Source: Liolophura sinensis
Lineage: Eukaryota; Mollusca; Polyplacophora; Chitonida; Chitonidae
DNA: 64,000 nt
Direction of reading: 5' to 3'
Assembly: GCF_032854445.1 (NCBI RefSeq)
Contig: NC_088301.1
Coordinates: 50,643,187-50,707,186, forward strand
Below the pieces are notes generated by a model, which saw only the letters and a program-made list of their open reading frames with translations, had not been told where the DNA came from and ran no database searches. Below, in pieces: positions 24,301 to 39,600 of the stretch. The position numbers were made by a program, and so were the translations under genes. Position 1 is the stretch's first letter, and every line of letters begins with the position of its first letter.

Positions 24301-27300
24301 TACAATAATATTATGGGGCAAATAAAAAATAATTTAAATAATTAGGCCAGTAAGGAGTTAGAGAAGGAAGCGGAGTTGATTATTACCTTTGAATACATCT
24401 GAAGCTGGCTCTCCAGCACTTCCAGCCGTGATAACAATCGATCTTCATCTATTAAGGCCTATAAATAAACAAATTCACTTTAATCTGTAATATATACACA
24501 TAATTAATTTTTAAAAAAATTAAGTTCAATTCAATCTCAAACTTAAAACTCAAACCTTAAACACATGAATAGGCATGTGAAAAATACTGATGAAAAGACA
24601 ATAAACTGCAAGGCCATTATAAATCCAACAGTGTTTTGATATAAACTGACAATATAAAGTTATTACATGTGAACAAAGAATTTTGTTATATTTATTCATG
24701 TTTTACAAGTTTAGGTATAATATAGAAATATAGGGAGATGAATTACAACACTGACCTGCCAACCACTCTCTGAGGCCTCTTGAGTATTTTGTATCAGTTT
24801 TTGTAATGAAGCAAGCTTCTGTTCCAACATTTGTTCTCTATGTAATGCCTCCTATAAATACATGTATATATATAAAAAAAAGAATGCAGTTCACAAATGA
24901 ATCACCATGTTGGCTAATAAATTATATAAACACAGGCAAAATACATCTCAATGCACAACCATTCAGATAACGTAATAAAGTACCTGTTTCTGTTGCCTAC
25001 TGATTATGTCTGAGATAAGCATATATGAAAATATTTTTCATAAACGTGCCTGCAGTAATAGGGGATTTAACTCCTTATCCATTTAGTAAAACTCCAAAAG
25101 TGATTTCATATGACCACATACACTGTATGTACTTTCTCCCAATGTTAGTTATTAGTCATGAACACTCTTGCAAACGGACAAAACTGAATTTGTCACCATG
25201 AAAACCTTATACTTTGAGGTAACATAAGTAAGCACTTCTAACCCATCTTTTGCACAAAATTACATTTCTTATTATAAATTATAAACTAAGTTCATTTCAA
25301 CACAAGTTGAACTAAATTATAATGCATGTAATATTCAGTATCAAAAAGGAAACATTTACCATACCTAACAAAACCTACAGGTACACATTCGAACAGAAAT
25401 GCCCTTTTTAAAACCCTTAGGCTACACTAATACCTGGAGTTCTTACCTGTAGATAATGGGCAAGTTGATAGAGTTCCTGAGATTGTACACTTGTGCCAGA
25501 AGGACAGACTTGATTCAGAAAGGGACTGAAAAGCCAAAAATATGACAAAAGTACAATATGCAGTCTTGCTAGGTAGCTAGAGACTAAAAGCCTCTGGCAG
25601 TTCCCTACAGCCAGCAATTACCCCGACTACCACTGTAAGCCATCACGTCAAAACAGCGAGCTACATCTAATAATACAGTAAATAACTTACACACATTAAC
25701 TATGACCGTGAAATAGATTTTAGTTCACCTTTAAACGAGCAAGCTTGATGAGTTAGCTCTATTAAACTTCCTATAATGCTAGGTATATACATGTACGTTT
25801 GCACTAAGTTACAGTAGCTATAGGCCATATGACAACCCAGTGTTACAATGCTTGTTACATGTACCTGAAGAGAACAAGGAACATGATAGTCATGACAGTT
25901 AACACAATACCTGGTAAACACACCTATGCAGTAATATCTACATGTAAACCCACTCTATAATTACAATTCAGTTGCAAAACCTTTATAAACTGAGCATCCT
26001 GTGAAAGGATATGCCAAACAGCTGCTATACAGGAACAGAAAATATGCATGCATGCAGACTATATTTTCTGGCGATAATTAACCTATTTCAAGTACCTCCT
26101 CTAGTTGGCTATCACTGTTACATAATACATACAGAATTCAGGTCACTGGCCATATTGTAACTGTTAATTGTATGTAAAAGTATCGGGAGAAAAAAAGGAG
26201 AAAGAAAATAACTAAATAAATGTAAACTGGTCATACAGCATACTATTTATTTGAGGCTGATATACACAGTTAGCCCTTTGCCATATCTGATCTTCTTTTC
26301 TCTATTTACCTGTACAGCACATGTGCCTGTCAACAAATCAGTACTCCATGTACAATGTAAAGGGTAGCACACTGACATTGGAGAATCAGCTGTATTCCCT
26401 CCTGAAGTAATTATGGCTCATTCTAGATCAACACCTACCCTGCTAATACTGGTGATTAAATAGAGCTAATCAACCTTCAAGGTAGATACCTTCTTCAAGG
26501 TAACATGAACTGCCCATAAATGGTAACAAAAAGGAGTGCGTTAAGGCATAAAGAATTCTACTTGTCGTCAGGCTTCCGCTCAAGTAGGTTAACACACTGA
26601 TTATCAGTTTTAAACAAGATTAGTTGGTGTTTTTTGCTAACCTGCCAAACGAGTTGGTCTATGAAATGATATAATCATTCAAGGCCTGTCAGATATTCTT
26701 CAAATCAACAATTACCTGGTTTTTACATATGCAAAAAATAAGGATCTGAACTGTGCAAGAAATGCAGGATACATCTGAAACAATTCTTAGATACAGAATA
26801 CTGTAAAATGACCTAAAAAATTCACCAATAAAAATTGCATTTTTAGATAGACAACATTACTTCTGGTGCTGAACTTACATTTTATGTCTTACTACCTTTC
26901 AAACAGATCTCTACAAACTTTGCTAAGATCAAGACAACACACTGAATCTTGCAAAATGTGCAGTTTATTCAAGGATAAAATATTCAGTCAAACACAACTA
27001 CATGTATTCATATTAAACTACACGCAATACAACAGCTGTGATAATCATTATCTAGCTATGAAATGACTAGTGATGTATGTACTTAAATAAACAGTAATCA
27101 GTATGACAAAGATCCAAATACATCAATCTTTTCAAAAGTTTTCAGAATAATGTCATGTAATGTTGAATCCATTTTGATCAATGACCTGTAAATTCTGAAT
27201 TAAACACTACCAGTTATTCTTTATTGATACATGTAATTTACAGAAAAACAAACCTTACCTGTGAAACAGAAAAGTATACATGTACCGGTGCATATGTATC

Positions 27301-30300
27301 TTCACCATTAGATGCTTAACAATGTACAACCTTGGCCTGGCTACCCATTCAATGCTGTTCTACATCCAACAAGCATACACCAAGTGCTTGACTAACTTTC
27401 TGATACTTTTATGCCTTTTGTATTTAAATGAAAACCGACTGCCCAGTGCTTTCTGCATGTGACATGTTCACCATCAGGTACATGTACATGTAAATGTTAT
27501 GCTTATGTTTGTCCAGCTGAAGTCGGAAGCCAAAGCCTGTGATATCATGGGCTATTCCTGACCTCTTCAACCTTGCCCTGACCTCTCCTACCTATTCTGG
27601 TTCAGATACGCCACAATCTCACACTGGAAACCATCTCTTTCATGTCAATCCTACCTCCTTCCTCATTAGCAATATGAGACTAACGAATGGAGCATTTCAG
27701 CTAACACACATGTTCGCAGAAAGCCATAATGGTGGTTCTAGAATTCAGAATTAAGTTAAAAGAAAATACTTTTAAATAAAGAAGATGCCTAGAGACCAAT
27801 AAATGCAGTTTCAAAAGTACTAGCTAGAGGGTTTTGAAAGTTTAATCAGGCTTCTGAGACCACCTAACTGGCATATGAGCACTGCTGACAGCAACCAAGG
27901 CCCTGGTATTGATTGATTGGTGTTTAACACTGTACAAGCTTTTGTCACTTATACTGCAACAGAATCAGAAATTTCCCTTCCAAATCTTGAATTTACCCGA
28001 GTGACTAGATGACCAGACTGCCACAAACCACCCTCTAGACTATCTCTGAACATGAGCCTGGGGACAGTGCTGTATGCTTGAGTTTCAAAGTCGTTTGCGA
28101 CATTCTATGCCGACACATGCTAATGCTGTACAGGTTTAGTGCTGCTTCACTTGAAAGCCATGTCAAAGACACCCAGCAGGATGCCCGTAGTCACTGACAT
28201 GTGGCCTACAAGTGCCCTTACACTAAATACCAAGTCAGGGAAAGCTATAAAGATTGTCATCTTGATTTTTGAACAGTTTATGACTTCAACCCAGGTTTTT
28301 ACATTTATGAGGTGGAAATATTGCGGTACATGTGCATATACATATAGCTGTTTAAATAACATAAAGCATTTACATTAGCTAATAGCTTCAGAATACTGGT
28401 AGATGCAAACCATATATTTAAGACAGTCATTTTAAAGCTATGAGTTTAAGAAGAAGTATACACGGAGATGCTTCACAAATCTCTAATTCTGGGAAGAATG
28501 AAATGGTGGCTATCCATTAAGGTCTATGTTAATAGTGACTTGTATGTTTAATCACAACAACATGTTCATGTACATTTATGTATGTTACAATGTTTATAAA
28601 GAACATCATACTAACACATATACATGTAACTGAACCAGGGTATGTGGCATGCTGTACATGTAAATGTATTTAAGTTTTTTATGCAAGTTAGCCATAAACT
28701 GCTCATATCCTCTGACATTTGTGTGGTCTTCATTCTGACTAAAGGCCATGTAGAACAAGGCCCTACTGTTCAGGCCTTAATCTGTGGAAATTCACTTCAG
28801 TCCACCAGCTATGGTGTTATATTTCTGGCAACCTACCAAAATTACAGCGAACCTGTCATAGATGTATTCAATAGTACAGACTGCTGCAGACACAGGTTAA
28901 TAAAAAATAAGCTTAACAGTAACTCTAGGACATCCAAGCAACTAACAGACACAAAGAATCCAAAATCAGCCAGCCTGTTATCACAAAGTAATACATTATA
29001 ATCATGTCAAAAAATTTAAAACAATTAAAACCAGGTCAAGTCAGTTTGCTTCATAGTGTAGGTACTTGTTAAAGGCCAGGATGTTACTTCCATATCATAG
29101 GATGTGCCAATAAATCTGTGAAACAGTTCTGTCCTAATTATAGGTAGTGCCATTGTTAAAAAAGCCTACTGATGATATGTATTAGTTTAAACCACACCAA
29201 ATCTTAACCACAGATTCCATACTTACAGAGATTTGGCTTCTCTTCCATCTGCATGGAACAATGTAACCTGGGCTATGATACAGCCATGTGTAACTGAAAG
29301 AGTAAAACAATAACAGAGTATAGAAACTTTTTCTCTTACATGACTATAAGCAGCACTGATGGCATGTCCTGGAAAATTAATTACACACTTAGAACACGTC
29401 CTTCAATATGTGGATTACCCAATTACAATCCATCTACAAATTTACACTAAGTTTTTAAACAGAAAGCCATGAGTGCAGATGGCACGAAGTAAATGTTAGC
29501 TTCACACCCATTCACTGCCAAGAAGGGAGTTGACAAGTTAGCCCATGACAGCTGCTCTGACTGTGTACTAGGATACTTGTTGTGTACATTCACATCTCCT
29601 GTACGGTACTACTGTATCAAACTGATACTACCACACATACATATGTACATACATGTATATGTAGCAATGGGCATGCTTCAAAACACAAGCCTCTCCCTCC
29701 CTTTCTTTGCCTAACCTACATTCCGACGTGCTGTGTTAACAAAAGAAACTGTGCTTGGTGATGTATTGATTTTTGACACGCACACACTGGGTACTATCAA
29801 TTTGGTAAAGGTCCCAGAGACAGATCCAGCCCCTTAGGTCGTGCGATTCCATACATATTATGTCCTATAGCTCTTTACCCTCCTGGGCCCACCAACACAG
29901 TGTTGCAGGCCCAAAGCATAGCAGCTGATCTAAATTACCACATATTCCATCTCATTAACCTCAGAATTGCAGGACCAAATCTAGAGCAGCTGAGTTGGTA
30001 CATGAACACCCACTGAACTCCAGACCATCACAGAAATGGGCCTCTGTTTATTTAGTTGGTTTGGTTAAGGAAACTTCCTCTCTTTCCTAATATCATTTTA
30101 CATGTGAAAATTACATTCTACTCCATCACCCATATGACCAGCTGGAAAAGGATAGCTGGAAAAGGATAGTTGTGAAAATCGCTGATGCTGCTGAGTATAA
30201 TTATCCAGCATTAAGTTAACAAAGCTTTACATCCCATGTAAATCAATTATACTGTAATAGATGAATCAATAATGGAATAAATTGCTCTAAATCAATATGG

Positions 30301-30624
30301 AATGACTCAAAACAGCATCCCATTCCTCCAATAAGCTTCAACTACCAGACATCCATGGAATGTTGTTCGTAGGATCAATATGAAACAAGACAGAAAATGG
30401 TCCTAGACAAGAAATTACAGAAAAGAAAATCTCTAGAAGCGCTGCACTGGTCGATAAGATGAAAATGATGGATTTTCCTGATCTACTGCATTTCAAAAAG
30501 AGTCAATAATCTAAACAGGGATAAACATTTCTTTTGATTTATTACTATTACCGATATTCAAATTTATCTATTAGAATCCATATTCATTGGAATATGGTCA
30601 TAAATTCAACATGATTTCACTGAC

Positions 30625-30655
<31 letters not shown>

Positions 30656-33600
30656 AAAAAAAAAAAAAAACAAAACAAAACAAAAAAACAAAAATTGAAA
30701 ATACTTTTAATTGCAACATGCACTGCCACATACTCAACAATGAACTTTTATGGTACTTCTGATATAAGTAATAAATAACAACGATAATCTCTTAATTCTC
30801 TAAGACAGTGGCCAGTATGGTAAACTAATCAATCAATATTTTGGGAACAAAACAGCTTTTTACAAAAACCGCCCAAGAACTGTGCTACTGAAGAGGTAAT
30901 AAGTCTTCTTTGGTCATCAATCATATCAGGAACTTACTTTTTTCACCTCGTCTGTTGTTCTCCATCACATCTACGCCAAACTGAATTAAGTCCCCTGAAA
31001 AGATTTCCCTCGGCGGACTCTCCTCAGATCCTTTACTAAGGCGCTGGTTGTTGACAAATGTACCATTGCTGCTCTTGGTGTCTTGAAGGAAAAACTACAA
31101 CATAAACGAAGATGACACAGTCACAGATTAGGAAAACAACCCTTTCTACAAACACATGTACATACATGATAGATAAAACTATGAACATTATGATTCATGA
31201 ATTTGAATACAGAAATGTACATACAACTATGTAATAAAAAACAACAAATACTTTGCGGAAACCTGGCTAGGGTTTAAATGTTACCAAATAAAACAATTCC
31301 CTAACAAAAGTGAATAGCATCTATCCAGATGGGGTGTCTACATGAACAAAATCCGTTACAATTTCTTGTATCCTTGATTTCATAAAGACCTCTGGACATA
31401 CATGTACATGTAAATGTTACTGGGTACTATAGCGAAATAGAACGGTGACATTTTTATCATGTTCATCTCCCTTTTCATAGAATAGGAGTATATTTGTTTG
31501 ACAACTCCACACTTACATGATTTACAATTTAACCCATGTGACTAATGACAAATGTGTTTACGTGTACTCCCTTCTACTGTAAATGAACAATGAACTTTTT
31601 AAGGTAACACAGCAATTACAATAATCAATGATTCAGACATACACATATATTGGGGCACATATAAGAGTGTTTACATCTACATGTATTACTGTTAACTTGT
31701 ATGGACAAGGGCATATGTGAACTTATATTCATGTAAGATTTTTACCATCTTCTTGAGTTTCAAAGTACGCTAGCCACTGTGTTTGCTGTGCCCAGTGGCA
31801 CTCTCACACTACTTTGTAAATCAAGTTTTGTAACCTTTTCCATAAACTACATCAACTATTGGTGTTGTAACTCAAACAATGCCATTTCAAAAGAAAATGG
31901 AATTACCAACCTATATGAAAGCAGACCAAGACCTGTTTATCTCCTTACTGGGCGAGAGATGGAGTTATCTCCCTGTACCCATACCCAGCATATCCCTAAC
32001 ATGTTCCCTAAACAATTCAAAGAGAGGCCAACCAAGACTAAACAACACTGCCTGTCCAGTCATAAATATAATTTTGTTTGACATATACGTTCAAACTCAA
32101 ACTAGTTATATGACAAAACAAAATTCTGACGATGATTGTTTATATTAAACATAAATAATCTATACAATGTATACATGTACAAAAGTAGGCCCTGTAGAGC
32201 ATACTGAAAACTAGAAGAAACTGTTCAAGGATACAGGTTACAAAAATTCTGTTTGACTTAATCCTTTCTAAAAAATAAAAATTAAATGAGCACTTTTTGA
32301 TAACACAAAAGCATTTCACCCATGCTACTACATGACAAATACACATGGGAAGAGCCTATATACAACTTTTCCCACAGTTTTATATGTACACTTGAAAAAA
32401 GTTAATAATCATGAAAGCAAATCTTTGCTACTGAATAATAATAGTTTTACATGAAGATTTAAGAAGAACTAAAACACAGAAGTCTTCAAACAAAGAATTT
32501 GTAAGAACTGCATACAAGTGCACATTCATATCCAAAAACAACACACGTATTTGGTACTCACAACTTTGTCCTTTTGCATCCAACAATGGCAAAGCCTACA
32601 TTCTGAAGCCTTTCTGCATCTTTGCAAAAGCCAACTTATGATAAATGCCAAGAACATTCATAATAAATTTATCAGCACAACTCTGTAGTATACCTGTACT
32701 ATCCTGCATAGATGTAAATATCACCTAAAAACCTGCTCACTCATTTCTTATGTGTACTCAATGTATCTGTTAGGAACCCAGAACAGAGGTATCTTTCTAA
32801 GATGAGGCAAGAATCTGGTCAGCCAGAAATGCTAGCACCAGTATGGTGGGATGTACATGCAACTATGCTTAGATAAAAGTACCAGTCTAATACCAGCTGG
32901 ACTACGTCTAGGTCTTATCAGGGACTATCACAAACATTGCTAACAGTATGCTTCCAAAATTCTTTGCTGGTGGAGAGTCTGTAAGGTGATAATCACTTTA
33001 CCAAGGGTGCTTGTGCCTAACAATATGTTTGCATCCCAACACTTCCCTTCTGGTAAAACTGTAGCATTACCCCATGAAGAGTTTATACACTTAGAAAAAC
33101 AGCATTTCAGAAAATAGGCACCTTTCTACATCACGGGCACCACCAAAATAAACAAAGCATTACTAAAGTGTCTAAACAGGAAGAGAGCTAAGCATTCACT
33201 AAGTAAAAGCTAGTCTTACTATAAAGCTCTTCCTGGACATGGAATCTTCATGTAAACAGCATGCACAACTGTATTGTGCACACTACCAAACTACTGATGA
33301 AAATATTCCAACTACAAATCAAGAGAGCAAAACTTTCAATAAAATATTAAATTATAACATGAACCAGACACACATGTACTGAACACCACACTCAACGGTG
33401 CAATGGTAGTTTCATGACTACATGTATAGGTTCATGTACAAATGTACATATGGCAGCTACATTTAAATGCAACCATATGGTTATCAGTGTCAGGCAGCCA
33501 TCAATATCACCACCCACTTATCTAACATCATCTATTCCTATACCAATGTATGGGAGCCCAGCAGCTTTTCATATGTGTCAGTCACCAAATGATAAACAGA

Positions 33601-36600
33601 CCAGCTTTCACACACATTTGCATATCTAATGACTGAGTCCATACTTACATGTACATGTTAAAAAATACACACCACAAAATCTTTGTTTATATGCCTTGAC
33701 TCTACCAAATATTTATATGATCCACGAAGACTGTTGTGTAACTGAATCATAGTATTATAGACACGTTTGCACAGAATTCTTCTTTATCTCCATGTTGTCT
33801 AAATTTATCTCAATCCGTTTTACCATGACAAGTTCAGAAACAAAAAAAAAAAAAAGAAGCACCACATAATCATATATTGTAAATGACCTAAAATTTTACA
33901 AACCTAAACTGTCATAAAAAATACATTTGGGGATGAACCTCACATTCATTATCTACGTTTCTGATCAAACTACCAAACCTGTCTAAAGATTAACAGAACT
34001 CAAAGAATCACGCAAAATGAGTAACATAGCCAAGCAAGAAATTTCAGGTCAATTACAGTTGTCAGAAGTAATACTAGTGTGTAAAAGAAAGACTGTAATT
34101 TTCAGGAATTCGATTTATATGTACTCCCCTCACAATATAACTCAGGTGCCTAACATCACAATGTGTGCCTGGGTGAATAATGATACATATTTATATTTAG
34201 ATGTTCACTACAAATAAAGGGATTCTGCTAAAATTCTCCAGGTGGCATCTGCCTGATACTAGCATCACATCTTTCAATGGTGAACATTCATAATCTAATC
34301 TTTATAATCTAATGCTTACTTTAATAATCCCACACATGCCAAAAACCGTGAAAAAATCTACAGTAACTGACAGAGAAAAATGTTGCCCCCACTACAGTCC
34401 ACTTTAAGAGTCATAAAATATTACTTAGGTGCTGAAACTTACATTTCTTCAATAGAATATCATCCCACATGCACAAATACCTTGCACACAAACCTCTGGA
34501 CACATTTCTATAAAGATCAACAAAAATCAGACGCAGACTCAAGATAAACATGCAACTTTTTCCAAAGGCAAAATTTTCCTTAATTTACCAAATATGTACA
34601 TCTATTCATTTCAGCTAAGCTAAGTTTCTTCAAAGGTAGAGGAATGTGGCATTAAGCCATAATCATTCATTCATTCAAAGATAGAGGGCGACGATGTAAA
34701 ATGTTAACCTGTTCCTCAAAATTACACTGATTTCTCAATAAACAAAATAAAAGCATAATATCCACAGAGATATATACTGTAAACAATGGAAACAGTTTTT
34801 AATGATAACCGGCAAGGCAAAACTTCAGAACGCAAACTTCTCTAAGAGATAACCACAGGATCGCCACACCCACAGGTATGCAACTGGTCTGACAATGTAT
34901 GAAAACACAGACAGGAAGTCAACCTACAATAACATTCATTACCTCTTGAAGCAATGAACAAAAACCAACAAACAATTTGCCAATGGCAATAGTCTTTTAT
35001 ATGCAAATTTGAGAAAAAATAAGAAAGCAAAATAAGATGGGCCATTTCATGGTTAACCTGGTCAAGACGGATGCTTTACAATGCTACGCAGACAAGTGAA
35101 AGTAGTTCGCCATGGTTTTACTATAGATCTGTCATAGGGTGTGAGGGTAAATAGCTACATGTATAGAGGAGGCATCATTAACAAATGCCAAATGTTTCCT
35201 GCAATACATAATATGGATCAACCACAGATCTAGAATGTGTATACTCTTTGGCAGCGCTCTATGGTATGTCTTGAGCCCCAGATATATATTCAGATATCTG
35301 GCAAACACCATTATGTATGCCAACACATGCATGATATGTACATGTATGTATATTTCGAGATATCCATATTGGCCTCAAGGAGCCATCGTTTTCCATACCA
35401 ACAACCAGAGAAGCAACATACTTTTCTCCTTGTCATATGTGAAACAAAGTATGCATCTCTACCTATGTGTATAATAAAGCATGAAATCAGTAGCAGTCTC
35501 GAGGACGAGTTACACAGAATGTTCCCGTCGCTGTAGAACACATCGTTTTCTTCTGTGTACTTCATATGATTATTTATTTATTTGATTGGTGTTTTATGCC
35601 GTGCTCAAGAATATTTCACTTATACAACGGCGGCCAGCATTATGGTGGGAGGAAACCGGGCAGAGCCCGGGGAAACCCATCCACAGGTTGCTGCCAGACC
35701 TTCCCTGTACTTCATATGTGTTTTATGAGTATATATACTGATTATTGTGACATAATACAGGAAAGAACAAAAGAGTTCACAGCTTTGGACCATATTGTTA
35801 CAGGCAGGATAGAGTTGTACGAGTTTCCCTTTTAAAATCAATTTAAGCAGCACAGTTCCATATATCTATGACTATTTACTGCATAAACAAACTTTAAAAC
35901 ACACTGTGTCAACATTTTGGAGATGTGCCCAAAAGGGCAGAACTACATGTAGCTATAGGATAACTATACCTGATATTCTTAAACACATACATGTACATAA
36001 CAGTTGCCTAGAAGTATAAATGTAATGAATATCTGATGAGCCATGGTTGAATAGGGTGCCCGTCTAATTTGGGGAGCAACTGTTCTTTCTAATGGATTAA
36101 ATGACAGATCAGTGCTGAAGGACTGGCCAATGAAGACTTGTTTTATTACCACTTTATGTCATTAGCCATTGATAACAATATATGTGGAAACAAAACAAAA
36201 AATAAAGTATGCTTTCAGTCTAAGAAATGAAATTCAATTCAACAACCTTGTTTCAAGTGTCAAGACTGGCTATCCCCAACCTGAAATACGTCAAACTTAT
36301 TTCAGTACAATTAAATTAATTTAATTCACCTCATTTCCAATATATAAAAAAATTACATATCACATTCTGTACAGTGTACATGTACATGTACCCGTACCTG
36401 TACCGTGACACAAGTGTTTCAGCCTGTTTTGTTACAACACTCGGAAAAACTCATACTGTACATGTACCTACGCATGTATAGCATGCATGTAGATCAAGAC
36501 TGCCCTAAACTATTCAGCAATTGCCATAAAACATTGACAACTATACAATCTGATCAACCTGATGTTGTACAAAATGGTTCAGATCAGCTTAAGACAGCAC

Positions 36601-39600
36601 AACTCTAGCTTCCCATTAGAGGTTCAGCGCAAGTATTTTGGCCATCACTTTCAACTGCTGACAGTGACTCAGACGCACAATCATCAAGATCACTGGTAAC
36701 ATTTATAGCCATTCTGATAGAGGTGCAGAACTTGATACCTGCTTCATGCATTGTGAAAGTCGGCCTCGTGTTAAAATGTACAACGTACAATGGAGAAATC
36801 AGACAATATATATAGAACCAGTCATAACTGAGTCGTCAGCCTGTGAAACAGTAAACCTTGAGTGCTATCCGTATACCCAATGGCTATATTTCAGTTACAC
36901 ACCTTTTTTGACCGATTTTCAAATAATATGATGAACAAATGCAGTACTTATGTGGCACTGCAAAAATATCCTGTCTGATATTTATCAGTACCTTTATATC
37001 GAGTTGTATAACATTCAGATAATAAACATTATAAAAACTGAAATTACAAAAATAAAAATATTTGATTATGCATGTATAGCACATAATTATTTTCTATCAT
37101 CTATACATTATTATCAATCACATGCAATAAAAATGTCTCTCTTTCTACCGAAGGATGTTTTCGTTAGAGCAAATGGTACAACCACAAATATCTTTTATGT
37201 TTACTACAAGTACTTCTTCAGAAATTAAGTCCATGAAGTAAAACATTATGGTAGAAAACAGGTGCATATTGAAGTGGCATGTAACAAGTATGTGTACTTG
37301 TTAAGTAAACCTGTTGTATGTTTAGGCTGTACTGATCCTATGCACTATGTGGAATCACCGAGATGGTATTACTTTCTCTGGAACTCAAAACCAGGATGCT
37401 ATTTGTACTGTTGAATGTATGAATGAGAAGGGCTCAACTAATTCTTGATTGTATCGGATGTATGACTGACAATACTTCAGCTATACCTCGCCGTGAAATG
37501 TCACCTGCTTTTTGGTACAACTTCCAATCTCAATTGTAAAGAAAAAAAAATAGTACAAGATCAGCTAAAATCTTGATAGTACTACAATGCAAGTCCATAA
37601 AAAAGTAAGAAGGCAGAGAGGAACAATAGGAAAAACAGCATCACTTTTTGAACTTGGTTCATTTTTTAGTAAATTAAAAATTTTTATTGGTGTAAACAAA
37701 AATGCATTTATATTTAATTCAGCTTACACATTTCTTCTATGAAATAGCTTTCCTTTCATGCATGGTGATAGATATTTTGAATGTTTTACTTTTCACAAAG
37801 GTCACAAACCTGCTTTGTAAATATTGAGGCATGTGGGAATTGTAGAAGAATTCCTTTTACTTCTACCGTAAACTTTGGAAATTTCACCGCTTTCACAAAA
37901 CCAAAAGGATCAAAATATGAAGACTCAGCAGTACATGAAGAGAACCGGGGAAAATAACTAAAAAATTCACATGTTTTTATTTCAAACAATCTGATTTAAG
38001 CAGCAAAACAAGTAGAACTACCATAATATGTTGATGCAGCATTAACCCAATTTCTAAGGTATCTCTTGTAGCTGCATGTCTGCACCTAGTCACCTGACAG
38101 TCTGACCTTTTCACCACAACATCCTATACCTCCTTAAATAAGGAAGGAAAAAAAGGGACAATCAAAACATTCACACTGGTGAATACATTTTCTTTGAACA
38201 AGGCAACTAGCCACAGGTAATGTAAATAAAGGTATAGGGTTTAATTTTCAAGTGATTGCTATGTATTTAGTCTGATACACTATTCATATTTCATAAAATA
38301 GCCCTTCTTGCTTTATTCTAACAGAGAAATTTACTGTAGGAGTTACCCATATACCCTTAAAACTGATCTTATCTGGACACAGGAGCATATGTAGATACAA
38401 TGCTCTCAGTTATGCGCAGATCCATACTGCCTTACCCGATATCCAAAAGTCTATTTCATGATTTCATGCTTTATCATCCCATAATTTCTTTTGTTACCAT
38501 GAACAGATATGGATAATAAATGAAGACTTCATTCCCTCAATATGTATCCCAATCAGAAGTTGTATCTATCATACAACACGATAAACAAGTTTCCACCCTT
38601 CTAATTACTTCAACAAGTACATACATTTAATTGGCATAATTGGTTTAATTCGTGTTTAAGTATTTACGCCTCCTAGTGTATGCTATGACTATGCACCGCT
38701 ACATCTGAATGATTCATCCATGTGGTCTCATGTAAAACACACATGAACTTCCCTGATTCTGTCTGTGAAATTTTCAAAACAACTATCATGAAAGATACCA
38801 TTCAGTCCTTAACCATGTTATAGAAAATGGGCGCTATAATACTTAACCTTAACCCAAAGGGATTATCTTCCTCAAAGCAGCCTAATAATCATCAGAATAT
38901 TATACACATAACTGAGTTAATATACAATAACCCTTTGATAACTCTTTAAAATGAGTTGATGTACTACAATCCTATAGAACACATGTACATGTGCAGGTGA
39001 TCACCACAATCCTTAAAGTTTTAATGTACAATGTAACTTATTTAAAGCTGCTTGAAGGGTTATGTTGATAGGCTATCATTTTTATTCAAGATTTCATCTT
39101 CTCAGCAGTCAATATTTTAGAAATGTTAACAACAATGCTCATGCACATGTATGCTGCTATTAACCATCTCTATGTTGTCCTAGACACTTCTGAAAAGTTT
39201 CAGGAAAATCTATTCAAAGCTAAAGAAAGAGTTGAATATTAACATTCTCTAACAAATTTTTTTTCTATCCCAGGTTCCGCTCGGGAAATGGTGATGACTT
39301 CGAAAAAGATAAACAGAATCAACAAAAGGTACATGAAATGTTATTTGTGAAAAATTCATGTGCTTGTCAGGATTGGTATTGTTCCACGTTGCTTTCATAT
39401 TATGCTGCAATCACCAATGGTAAACTGCAACCCAGCTTTTTGCAACTCATCAAATGGCTTCATCCAGATTTGCACATAATGAGCACTATGTATGGTTTGA
39501 AACGGGTCATGTATACTGGTATTTTATACCTGTGATATTCCCTGGCCTTACTTATTTAAAATTCAATTCACTTATCAGCTTAATGAGGCGAATACATGTC

